From Clostridia bacterium (GTDB lineage Bacteria; Bacillota; Clostridia; Oscillospirales; CAG-272), in contig JAKSPV010000067.1 in the NCBI GenBank assembly GCA_024404475.1, positions 1 through 7,971 on the forward strand: a stretch of 7,971 bases of DNA, given 5' to 3'. Position 1 is the stretch's first letter. Every line of letters starts with the position of its first letter. Under the pieces are notes generated by a model. The model was not told the origin of the DNA. It saw nothing but the letters and a program-made list of their open reading frames with translations, and did not search any database. Positions 1 through 6,227 of this stretch are shown here, piece by piece. The position numbers were made by a program, and so were the translations under genes.

Positions 1-696
1 GTACCGGGCCGGAGCGAAATGGTAACCGCCGAGCGAGAACACGGGGACGGGCTCCTCCGTCGGCTCCTCCGCGGCAGCCGACACCGGTGCCTCAGCCGGG
101 TAGATGCTCTGGGCGGCGAGGTACATTTTCTTCTCATACGCGTCGGGATTCTCGCAAAAGGCGAGGTACTCGGCGTATACGAGTTCCGAAACCATATACT
201 GATCGGCGACGGAGGAATCGATGATGAGGTCGTAATTCGCGTAGTCGAGGTTATCGACGCCATAGATGTCCTTGAAGCGCAGATTCTCGATGCGGGAACG
301 TTCGAGAAGCTGCTCGCTGGCCTCTTCGGCGCTGCTGTAATGCTCGACGTTGCCGTGGCGGTCAACGGCGCAGCGGCGTCCCGCAATCTGCGGGTCGATC
401 GTCACGAAGACACGGAAGGAATGTTTGGCGAAATGCCACGCCATGCGGCTGTCGAAGATCAGCCGGTCGTCACGGCGGGCTTCCGACAGACGGACGACGG
501 CGTCGTCGATCTTGTGGTCGAAATTCACGTCGTTTTTCATCAGCTCGTTCATTTCGAGCGTGGTAAGCCCCATTTCCGCCGCCATGGCGCGCTGGACGGT
601 ACCGGTGGAGTAGATCTCAAAACCGTACTTATCGCGGAGGATACCTGCAACGGTGGACTTGCCGCTGCCGAGGCGGCCGGTGATCGAAATATGCAT
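1..696 (-). CDS. Cytidylate kinase-like P-loop kinase (archaeal-type CMP kinase family), C-terminus beyond window
   Basis: The reading frame opens at ATG 696 and stays open to base 1, giving 232 residues with no stop, so the gene is cut by the window edge. Residues 7-15 read GRLGSGKST, a P-loop. A nucleotide-kinase pattern follows: 'IYSTGTVQRAMA' after the first helix, 'RLIFDSRMAWHF' near residue 80, and the LID/C-terminal 'RSRIENLRFKDIYGVDN...YDLIIDSS'. This layout resembles archaeal-type cytidylate kinases and the Cytidylate_kin2-like family of Firmicutes, which transfer phosphate from ATP to (d)CMP in the cytosol. Substrate is inferred; another small-molecule kinase role is possible. The start is supported by an AAGGAAA ribosome site 7 bases upstream. 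After about residue 190 an Ala/Glu/Pro-rich linker leads to a tail that continues out of the window, which is unusual for a kinase normally near 180-200 residues. The gene lies 23 bases after the MATE stop with no terminator between, so it is probably co-transcribed. Confidence 0.8.
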   Translation of the reverse strand, partial: MHISITGRLGSGKSTVAGILRDKYGFEIYSTGTVQRAMAAEMGLTTLEMNELMKNDVNFDHKIDDAVVRLSEARRDDRLIFDSRMAWHFAKHSFRVFVTIDPQIAGRRCAVDRHGNVEHYSSAEEASEQLLERSRIENLRFKDIYGVDNLDYANYDLIIDSSVADQYMVSELVYAEYLAFCENPDAYEKKMYLAAQSIYPAEAPVSAAAEEPTEEPVPVFSLGGYHFAPARY

Positions 697-719
697 ATCG
701 TATTTCCTTTCGGTTGTCT

Positions 720-2090
720 TTATATCGTGCCACGCTCAAATGCGTGGATCCAGTCGGATTTCAGATAATAGATCAGATAGATAACGGAACTGATCGTCCA
801 CGTAATCGGATACGCCCAGAACAGCAGGACGATGTCGTGAGAGATGTGCATCGCCGCGGTGATGTAAATAATACGGAAGATACACCACACGGAAAGCATG
901 ATGATCATCGGCACGACGGCTTTTCCGGCGCCGCGGCAGATGCCCGCGATGCAGTGCGAGAAAGAAAGCAGGCAATAGAACAGCGAGATCGTCCGGCACT
1001 GCAGAACGCCGATCGCGAGGATCTCCGCCGCACTCGCCTCCCCGGTGTTGATAAAGAGCCCGATTAGAATCGGCGCGAGAATATACATAAGGACACCGAT
1101 GACCTCCGCCATGATGACGGACGTCCAGATGCCGAAGCGTGCACCGGAGCGTGCCCGGTCGTACTGCTTCGCGCCGAGGTTCTGGCCGATGAACGTGGCA
1201 AGCGCCATCGAAAAGCACGTGATCGGCAGAAAAGCGAAGCCCTCCAGTTTGGAATACGAGCCGCACGCCGACATCGCCATGTCGCCGAACGAGTTGATGT
1301 TCGTCTGCACGAGCACGTTGGCAAAGCCGATCACGGAGTTCTGCACGCCGGTCGGCAGACCGTTGCGCAAAATTTCGCGGAGCATCGCACGGTCAAGGCG
1401 CAGTTTCTGCCACTCGAGGCAGTACACGGTGCCCTTTTTCCGAAGCTGCCGGAAACAGAGCAAAACGCTTGCCGCCTGCGAGATCACCGTTGCTGCGGCC
1501 GCAGCCGCGACGCGGCGGAAGACGAGAAGAAACACGACGTCGAGCACGATATTGAGCACGGACGAGAAGATCAGATAGTAGAGCGGGCGGCGGCTGTCAC
1601 CGACGGCATTCAGGACACCCGTGCAGGCGTTATACAATATGGAAGCGAATGAGCCGATAAAATAAACGCGGAAATACTCAATGGATTGCGGAAGAACGTT
1701 GTCCGGCGTGCCCATCCACCGAAGAACGGTCGGGACGAACAAAGTACCGGCAAAACTCAAAACAATGCCGCAGATCCCCGAGATAAGCACGGCGGTATGC
1801 ACCGCACGGGAAACTTTCTTTTCATCTCCTGCGCCGAAATAGCGGGAGATCACGACACCGGCGCCGGCGCCGGTGCCGACGAAGAAACTGATAAAAAGGA
1901 AGATCAGCGAGCCGGACGAGCTGACGGCGGCCTGCGCCTCGTTGCCGATAATCTTTCCGACAATCAGGGTATCAGCCGCGTTATAGCACTGCTGAAAAAG
2001 CTGACTCAAAAAAATCGGAAAGGCGAACGCGAGGATCCGTTTTTTCGGATCGCCCAGCGTCATATCGACCGTCTGAGCGGCACGGCTCAT
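720..2090 (-). CDS. MATE family multidrug/sodium antiporter
   Basis: A 456-residue integral membrane protein of the MATE (NorM/DinF-like) superfamily, which expels cationic drugs or metabolites using a Na+ or H+ gradient. The N-terminal block has the family hallmarks: 'PIFLSQLFQQCYNAADTLIVGKIIG', then 'SGSLIFLFISFFVGTGAGAG' with 'ISRYFGAGD'. The inter-helix region 'VLNAVGDSRRPLYYLIFSSVLNIVLDVVF' is also typical. The second half repeats the pattern ('NGLPTGVQNSV', 'FIGQNLGAKQYDRAR'), consistent with 12 helices in two bundles and full length. The start at 2090 (MSRAAQTVDMTLGDPKK) has AAGGAAG eight bases upstream. The 17-residue upstream extension would begin at a TTG overlapping the -10 box, before the predicted transcript start, so I reject it. 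An alanine run (residues 195-200) replaces the Gly-containing 'GVAGAALAT' usually seen here. Substrate cannot be read from the sequence. It heads a probable operon with the downstream kinase. Confidence 0.95.
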   Translation of the reverse strand: MSRAAQTVDMTLGDPKKRILAFAFPIFLSQLFQQCYNAADTLIVGKIIGNEAQAAVSSSGSLIFLFISFFVGTGAGAGVVISRYFGAGDEKKVSRAVHTAVLISGICGIVLSFAGTLFVPTVLRWMGTPDNVLPQSIEYFRVYFIGSFASILYNACTGVLNAVGDSRRPLYYLIFSSVLNIVLDVVFLLVFRRVAAAAAATVISQAASVLLCFRQLRKKGTVYCLEWQKLRLDRAMLREILRNGLPTGVQNSVIGFANVLVQTNINSFGDMAMSACGSYSKLEGFAFLPITCFSMALATFIGQNLGAKQYDRARSGARFGIWTSVIMAEVIGVLMYILAPILIGLFINTGEASAAEILAIGVLQCRTISLFYCLLSFSHCIAGICRGAGKAVVPMIIMLSVWCIFRIIYITAAMHISHDIVLLFWAYPITWTISSVIYLIYYLKSDWIHAFERGTI

Positions 2091-2140
2091 GGAGATCACT
2101 TCCTTAAAGGGTATCCGGCTAACGTCGTTACATCGTTTCA

Positions 2141-2169
2141 ATCATATACCTTTTTGCAAAAAAAGTCAA
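2141..2169 (-). promoter_or_regulatory. Sigma-A promoter of the MATE gene
   Basis: On the minus strand TTGACT (2169-2164) is followed, after exactly 17 bases, by TATGAT (2146-2141), a near-consensus housekeeping promoter. The predicted transcript start near 2134 leaves a leader of about 45 bases before ATG 2090. The spacer contains the perfect 12-base palindrome TTTTTGCAAAAA (2151-2162), a possible operator. Because of this promoter and the terminator just upstream, the MATE gene is probably transcribed independently of the CDF gene. Confidence 0.8.
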
Positions 2170-2193
2170 GATTGATCGGTGCCCGGAGAGCAG

Positions 2194-2220
2194 AAAAGCC
2201 GCTGCTGTGCAGCGGCTTTT
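2194..2220 (-). terminator. Intrinsic terminator after the CDF gene
   Basis: An 11-bp perfect stem (2194-2204 pairing with 2210-2220, core GCCGCTG/CAGCGGC with an A4/T4 flank) and a 5-base loop lies three bases beyond the CDF stop codon (2226-2224). Read on the minus strand it ends in TTTTCTG, so it should act as a rho-independent terminator. The A/T-flanked symmetry could also stop plus-strand transcription, but no plus-strand gene approaches from the left. It insulates the CDF gene from the MATE promoter. Confidence 0.88.
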
Positions 2221-2223
2221 GAT

Positions 2224-3405
2224 TCAGGACACGGCTTCTCCGTACCGGGCGGAGGAATAGTCACGGTCGACGGTGATGACCGTGTTGTAATGCTCGTCGA
2301 TTCGCTTGGCTTCCGCGGCGATACGCTCGCAGAGGTCTTCGTTCGAGAGAGGAAAATCGACCGGGACGGCGACGTCAAAAACGAGGTTCGAGTGCGTCAC
2401 GCCGAAGACGACGCGGAAATCGTGCATCGAGACGGGAGCGCCGGTCTCCGAGGAAACCTCGGAGATGACGTTGAACATTTCGCCGCGCAGGCGGTTGACA
2501 CGGTCGTCGCTGATGCAGACGGGGTCCATGTGGACAACGAGGTGGATATCCATATCGCGGGCGATCGCCGCCTCGATATTGTCCATGCGGTCGTGGCTGA
2601 GCATGACGTCGACGTCGGCATCGACTTCAACGTGGACGCTGGCGAAGATACGTCCGGCGCCGTACTCGTGGATCACAAGATCATGGATGCCGATGACGCC
2701 TTCATACTGTCTGATGTAGCTCGCGATCTCGTGGACGAGTTCGGGGGACGGCGCGCTGCCGAGCAGCGTGGCGGACGCCTCGCGGACGAGTTTCACGCCG
2801 AGGACGATGATATAGACGGCAATGAGGCAGCCGATAATCCCGTCGGTAAGCGGGCCCGTGATCGGGGCGAGCAGGATGCCGGCGAGGACAGCAAGCGTAG
2901 CGAAGACGTCGCCGATGCTGTCGGCCGCGCTGCCGCGGAGCGACGTGGAATCGATGCGCTTCCCTTCGCGGGCATAGAAGAGCGCGAGGCCGCCCTTGAC
3001 GAGCACGGCGGCGCCCATGATGATGACGGAGACGGCGTTGAAAGTCGTTTCCCCGCCGCCGGCGATCAGTTTCTCAACGGAACTTTTGAGAAGTTCGATG
3101 CCGAGGACGGTGACGATCACGGAAATGAAGAGCCCGCAGAGATACTCCATGCGGGAATATCCGTAAGGATGCTTTTTGTCGGCAGGCTTGCCGGCGAGGC
3201 GGTAGCCGACGAACAGAAAGATCGACGAGCCGGCGTCAGATAGGTTATTGAGCGCGTCCGCGATGACGGATACGCTCGCGGACAAGATGCCGGCGAACAG
3301 TTTGACGGCAAAAAGGAACAAATTGGCGACGATGCCGACGATGCCCGCCCGTCTGCCGACGGCAAGGCGTTCTTCCGGCGTTACGGTCTTCTGTTTTTCT
3401 GACAT
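2224..3405 (-). CDS. Cation diffusion facilitator (CDF) metal exporter with extended C-terminus
   Basis: A 393-residue CDF transporter that exports divalent metal in exchange for protons. The start at 3405 (MSEKQKTVTPEER) has GGAGGAG seven bases upstream; the longer frame to 3483 begins at the TTG of the -35 box and is rejected. Six helices span about residues 20-205. TM2 carries 'ADALNNLSDAGSS' (N53xxxD57) and TM5 'AADSIGD' (D162xxxD166), giving an Asn-Asp-Asp-Asp transport site instead of the His/Asp site of zinc CDFs. From family knowledge this resembles MntE-type manganese exporters, so Mn (or Fe) is the likelier substrate; that is inference. The loop motif is 'KKHPYGYSR', with Tyr83 where many members have a second His. 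The cytosolic dimer domain (around 210-290, ending 'DIHLVVHMDP') is followed by about 90 more residues ending 'FDVAVPVDF...ITVDRDYS', a known clostridial variant. It is transcribed alone, divergently from the SpoIIQ-like gene. Confidence 0.93.
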   Translation of the reverse strand: MSEKQKTVTPEERLAVGRRAGIVGIVANLFLFAVKLFAGILSASVSVIADALNNLSDAGSSIFLFVGYRLAGKPADKKHPYGYSRMEYLCGLFISVIVTVLGIELLKSSVEKLIAGGGETTFNAVSVIIMGAAVLVKGGLALFYAREGKRIDSTSLRGSAADSIGDVFATLAVLAGILLAPITGPLTDGIIGCLIAVYIIVLGVKLVREASATLLGSAPSPELVHEIASYIRQYEGVIGIHDLVIHEYGAGRIFASVHVEVDADVDVMLSHDRMDNIEAAIARDMDIHLVVHMDPVCISDDRVNRLRGEMFNVISEVSSETGAPVSMHDFRVVFGVTHSNLVFDVAVPVDFPLSNEDLCERIAAEAKRIDEHYNTVITVDRDYSSARYGEAVS

Positions 3406-3454
3406 ATGAGAACTCCTCCGTTCGGAAAAGATAAAAACGTGCTGTTTAAGATAT

Positions 3455-3483
3455 AGTATAGCACAAAAAAACGAGAAATGCAA
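3455..3483 (-). promoter_or_regulatory. Probable sigma-A promoter of the CDF gene (extended -10)
   Basis: On the minus strand TATACT (3460-3455) is preceded by TGC, forming an extended -10 element. A weak -35, TTGCAT (3483-3478), lies 17 bases upstream. The predicted start near 3448 gives a leader of about 43 bases to ATG 3405. I saw no riboswitch-sized leader and no clear metal-sensor operator, so control, if any, would have to act at the promoter. Confidence 0.65.
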
Positions 3484-3518
3484 GAGCGTCTCTCGCGGGG
3501 GATATTTTTGCGCCCGGT

Positions 3519-3547
3519 GTATAAACCGGCGCCGACAGGTAAAAATA
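3519..3547 (+). promoter_or_regulatory. Candidate sigma-F (forespore) promoter of the SpoIIQ-like gene
   Basis: GTATA (3519-3523), then 14 bases, then GGTAAAAATA (3538-3547). The downstream box fits the Bacillus sigma-F -10 pattern GgNrAnAnTw at every fixed position, and GTATA fits the -35. The spacer is one base shorter than the 15 I recall as typical. The predicted start near 3554 leaves about 30 bases to the ATG, with the ribosome site at 3570-3577. No comparable sigma-A promoter is evident here. The -35 sits in the loop of the palindrome CCGGT-GTATAA-ACCGG (3514-3529). Confidence 0.6.
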
Positions 3548-3584
3548 TGTGCAGTACCCGTTTTCTATGAAAGGATGCAAAGAA

Positions 3585-4286
3585 ATGGAGAAAAAAACAA
3601 AACGCCAGAACAATCTCACGTATATCGTTCTCGTCGTCGTCCTTCTGATCCTCTCGGTGCTGGTGGCCGTGACGGGGATCGCCAGGCGGCACGCCGCCGA
3701 AACGCCGCCGTCCCTGACGGACACGCCGGACATCGGAAAAAAGCCGGTAACGGAGCAGCCCGTTCTGCCGCCGGAGACAAAGGCACCCGAAACGCAGCCG
3801 TCCGGCGGCACAGACGAGCCGGCGGAGCAGGTCTCGAACACGCTGCCGCTGTTTGAGTTGCCCGTAGACGGGGCGATCAGCAAGGATTTTGCGGTGGACG
3901 TGCCCGTTTTCTCGCTGACGATGGAGGACTACCGTACGCACGCCGGCATTGACATCGCTGCGGCTGTCGGCGACCCTGTTCGCGCGGCGGCGGACGGCAT
4001 CGTCGGCAAGATCTACGACGATCCTTTCATGGGGACGTGCCTGACGATCCTGCATTCGGGCGGTGCGGTCAGCATCTACAAGAACCTCGCGGAAGCGACG
4101 GCTCCCGGCATTGCGGTCGGGACGGCGGTCACGGCCGGCCAGGAGATCGGCTATATCGGCGAGACGGCGCTGCTCGAATGTGCCGAGGAGACGCATCTGC
4201 ACTATGAGCTCACGGTCGCAGGCAAGAACGTCGATCCGACAGACTACCTTCCCGCCGCGGCGATGACGGGCAGTTTTGAGGACTGA
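3585..4286 (+). CDS. spoIIQ: SpoIIQ-like membrane-anchored M23 (LytM) protein
   Basis: A 233-residue protein with a short basic N-terminus, one membrane segment (about residues 10-31), a Pro/Thr/Glu-rich linker (35-85) and a C-terminal LytM/M23 domain (about 110-223). The M23 metal motifs are complete: H119-x3-D123 in 'RTHAGIDIAA' and H204-L-H206 in 'ETHLHYEL'. The spacing and wording around them ('MEDYRTHAGIDI', 'VGDPVRAAADGIVGKIYDDPFMG', 'VDPTDYL') match SpoIIQ better than generic endopeptidases. In sporulating cells SpoIIQ sits in the forespore membrane and pairs with mother-cell SpoIIIAH in the channel needed for engulfment and late forespore gene expression. B. subtilis SpoIIQ lacks a zinc ligand, whereas clostridial versions such as C. 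difficile keep it, as here. The start at 3585 has AAAGGATG seven bases upstream; in-frame ATG 3567 and GTG 3549 have no ribosome site. A sigma-F-like promoter precedes it. A generic cell-wall M23 hydrolase is the main alternative. Confidence 0.82.
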   Translation: MEKKTKRQNNLTYIVLVVVLLILSVLVAVTGIARRHAAETPPSLTDTPDIGKKPVTEQPVLPPETKAPETQPSGGTDEPAEQVSNTLPLFELPVDGAISKDFAVDVPVFSLTMEDYRTHAGIDIAAAVGDPVRAAADGIVGKIYDDPFMGTCLTILHSGGAVSIYKNLAEATAPGIAVGTAVTAGQEIGYIGETALLECAEETHLHYELTVAGKNVDPTDYLPAAAMTGSFED

Positions 4287-4313
4287 ACGGCGCACAAACA
4301 CCACTTTGTTCTA

Positions 4314-4342
4314 TTGACTTTTCCGGGAAATGCTATTATAAT
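4314..4342 (+). promoter_or_regulatory. Strong sigma-A promoter of the ABC exporter operon
   Basis: TTGACT (4314-4319), a 17-base spacer and TATAAT (4337-4342) give a nearly perfect housekeeping promoter. The predicted start is near 4349, about 58 bases before the GTG start. The spacer holds the palindrome TTTCC-G-GGAAA (4320-4330), a possible repressor site. The promoter begins 27 bases after the SpoIIQ-like stop. Only a weak 5-bp stem (4294-4298 with 4305-4309) lies between, so no convincing terminator precedes the promoter. Confidence 0.87.
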
Positions 4343-4352
4343 GAATCGTTGG

Positions 4353-4377
4353 ATACCGGCGGCGGTGCCGCCGGTAT
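4353..4377 (+). terminator. GC-rich hairpin with T-run in the ABC leader (terminator or 5' stem-loop)
   Basis: An 11-bp perfect stem (ATACCGGCGGC at 4353-4363 pairing with 4367-4377) closes a 3-base loop, and T4 follows at 4377-4380. By sequence it is a textbook intrinsic terminator, yet it begins only about four bases after the predicted ABC transcript start and ends 13 bases before the ribosome site (4391-4399). It may terminate readthrough from the SpoIIQ-like gene, cap the ABC mRNA with a stabilising 5' stem, or attenuate the operon. The structure is clear; its role is not. Confidence 0.7.
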
Positions 4378-4406
4378 TTTCATTTATCCGAAAGGAGGGC
4401 ATTCCC

Positions 4407-6227
4407 GTGAAGAAAACGAAAACAAGCGGTTTCTCGAAGCCCGGTCTTCTCCTTCATTTTCTGAAAGGCAGCCGGCATCTGTTTCTCATAACGGTCGTCT
4501 CGATGTTCGCGCTCACGCTCCTCGAAATGATCCCGCCGCAGGTCATCAGTTTTACCGTTGACACCGTTCTCGGCGAGGAAAAGTCCTCGCTTCCGGACTT
4601 CGTTCTCAACGCTGTTTATTCGATCGGCGACAGAACGTTCTGGCAGGGTCATCTCGGCATCATCGCGATCGTGATCGTCGCGGTCGCGCTGCTCGCGGCG
4701 CTCTGCCGGTACGTCTCCCGCGTTTACACGGTGCGCGCCTCCGAAACGCTCGTCAAGCGGACGCGCGACCTGCTCTTCTCGAAGATCCAGCGGCTGCCGT
4801 TCTCCTGGCACATGAAAAACCAGACGGGCGACATCATCCAGCGCTGCACCTCCGACGTCGAGGTCATCAAGAACTTCATTTCCGAGCAGCTTCTTTCCCT
4901 GCTCCGCATCGTAGTGCTGCTCATTCTGTCGCTCTACTTCATGTTCTCCATGAACGTGATGCTCGCGATCGTGGCGACCGTCGCCGTGCCGATCGTGATT
5001 ACCTATTCCGTTTATTTCCGTTCCAAATTCTCCGCCATTTTCCAGGAGTGCGACGAAAACGAAGGCGTGCTCTCGACGATCGCGCAGGAAAACCTGACCG
5101 GCGCGCGCGTCGTGCGGGCGTTCGGCCGTGAAAACGACGAAAAAGAGAAGTTCGAGCGGCAGAACGTCAAGTACACCGACGCGTGGATCAAGCTTTGCCG
5201 CTGGCTCTCCGCGTTCTGGGCAGCAGGCGACCTCATCTCCGGTTTGCAGATCATGATCATCCTCGTGCTCGGCACGGTCGAGTGCGTGCGCGGCAATATG
5301 ACGCTCGGCACGCTGCTCGCATTCATCTCCTACAACAACATGCTGATCTGGCCGATCCGCGGCATCGGCCGCGTGATCTCCGAAATGAGCAAGGCAGGCG
5401 TCTCGATCGACCGTATCGCCTACATCATGAACTCGGAAGAGGAAAAAGACGGCGAAAACGATCTGACGCCGCCGCTCTCCGGTGACATCGTATTCGATCA
5501 CGTTACGTTCGCGTATGACAAGGCGAAGGTGCTCGACGACGTGAGTTTCACGATCCGCGGCGGCTCCGTCTTCGGTATCCTCGGCGGCACCGGCTCCGGC
5601 AAATCGACGCTGATGCTCCTTCTGACGCGGCTCTACGAACTGCCCGAGGGGTGCGGCACGATCTCCGTCGGCGGTGTTGACGTCCGCGCGATCAAGCTCT
5701 CATGGCTCCGCAAAAACATCGGCACGGTGCTTCAGGAACCGTTTCTCTTCTCCCGGACGCTCGGCGAGAACATCGGCATCGCCAAAGAAAACATCACGCT
5801 CGACGAGATCCGCGAGGCGGCGAAGATCGCCGCGCTCGACGAGACCGTCATGGACTTCCCGAAACAGTACGACACGATCGTCGGCGAACGCGGCGTGACG
5901 CTCTCGGGCGGTCAGAAGCAGCGCGCGGCGATCGCGCGGATGCTGACCGAACACGCGACGGTCATGGTCTTCGACGATTCCCTGTCCGCGGTGGACGCGG
6001 AAACGGACGCGAAGATCCGCGCCTCGCTCGACCGCGCATTCGGCGATGCCACGGTCATTCTCATCTCCCACCGGATCACGACGCTGATGAAAGCGGAAAA
6101 GATCCTCGTGCTCGACGGCGGCCGCGTCGCGGAACTCGGCTCCCACGACGAACTGATCCGCCTCGGCGGGATCTACAAAAAGATCTACGACATCCAGACG
6201 AACGTGGAAGGGGGCGATGACGAATGA
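4407..6227 (+). CDS. ABC exporter half-transporter, degenerate-Walker-B subunit
   Basis: A 606-residue fused membrane/ATPase half-transporter of the multidrug exporter (ABCB/BmrC-like) type. Six helices lie at about residues 25-47, 75-95, 162-180, 184-203, 268-292 and 297-316. The ATPase follows: Walker A GGTGSGKST (393-401), Q-loop Q443 in 'VLQEPFLFS', signature LSGGQ (499-503), Walker B 'VMVFDD' (519-524) and switch His555 in 'ISHR'. Residue 524 is Asp where an active ATPase has the catalytic Glu, as in the first subunit of TM287/288-type heterodimers, so the nucleotide site built on this Walker A/B should hydrolyse poorly. The partner is the gene directly downstream, sharing ATGA. The start is GTG 4407, seven bases after AAAGGAGGG; the longer frame begins at the TTG of the -35 box and is rejected. 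The substrate is unknown: drugs, lipids or peptides are all possible. Confidence 0.95.
   Translation: MKKTKTSGFSKPGLLLHFLKGSRHLFLITVVSMFALTLLEMIPPQVISFTVDTVLGEEKSSLPDFVLNAVYSIGDRTFWQGHLGIIAIVIVAVALLAALCRYVSRVYTVRASETLVKRTRDLLFSKIQRLPFSWHMKNQTGDIIQRCTSDVEVIKNFISEQLLSLLRIVVLLILSLYFMFSMNVMLAIVATVAVPIVITYSVYFRSKFSAIFQECDENEGVLSTIAQENLTGARVVRAFGRENDEKEKFERQNVKYTDAWIKLCRWLSAFWAAGDLISGLQIMIILVLGTVECVRGNMTLGTLLAFISYNNMLIWPIRGIGRVISEMSKAGVSIDRIAYIMNSEEEKDGENDLTPPLSGDIVFDHVTFAYDKAKVLDDVSFTIRGGSVFGILGGTGSGKSTLMLLLTRLYELPEGCGTISVGGVDVRAIKLSWLRKNIGTVLQEPFLFSRTLGENIGIAKENITLDEIREAAKIAALDETVMDFPKQYDTIVGERGVTLSGGQKQRAAIARMLTEHATVMVFDDSLSAVDAETDAKIRASLDRAFGDATVILISHRITTLMKAEKILVLDGGRVAELGSHDELIRLGGIYKKIYDIQTNVEGGDDE

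Noticed and set aside
19..768. Plus-strand open frame at the left end
   Set aside because: It lies opposite the P-loop kinase, whose minus-strand frame has clear motifs and a ribosome site. The plus-strand product shows no domain.
2179..3243. Long plus-strand open frame (354 codons) opposite the CDF gene
   Set aside because: It is the antisense of a clear CDF transporter. Strong C/G-ending codon choice removes stops on the opposite strand. The product is Asp/Arg-rich with no recognisable domain and no good ribosome site.
3381..4304. Minus-strand open frame (307 codons) across the divergent promoters and the SpoIIQ-like gene
   Set aside because: It would run through both promoter regions and antisense to a gene with a complete M23 motif; its Arg-rich product has no recognisable features.
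4294..4309. Small inverted repeat ACAAA/TTTGT after the SpoIIQ-like stop as a terminator
   Set aside because: Only five A/T-rich base pairs with no proper T-run after it; too weak to call.
4314..4406. N-terminal extension of the first ABC protein starting at TTG 4314
   Set aside because: The TTG is part of the -35 box and lies upstream of the predicted transcript start. GTG 4407 has an excellent ribosome site and fits family length.
4380..5501. Long minus-strand open frame (373 codons) opposite the first ABC gene
   Set aside because: Same cause: antisense of a fully supported exporter. The translation is charged low-complexity sequence without family resemblance.
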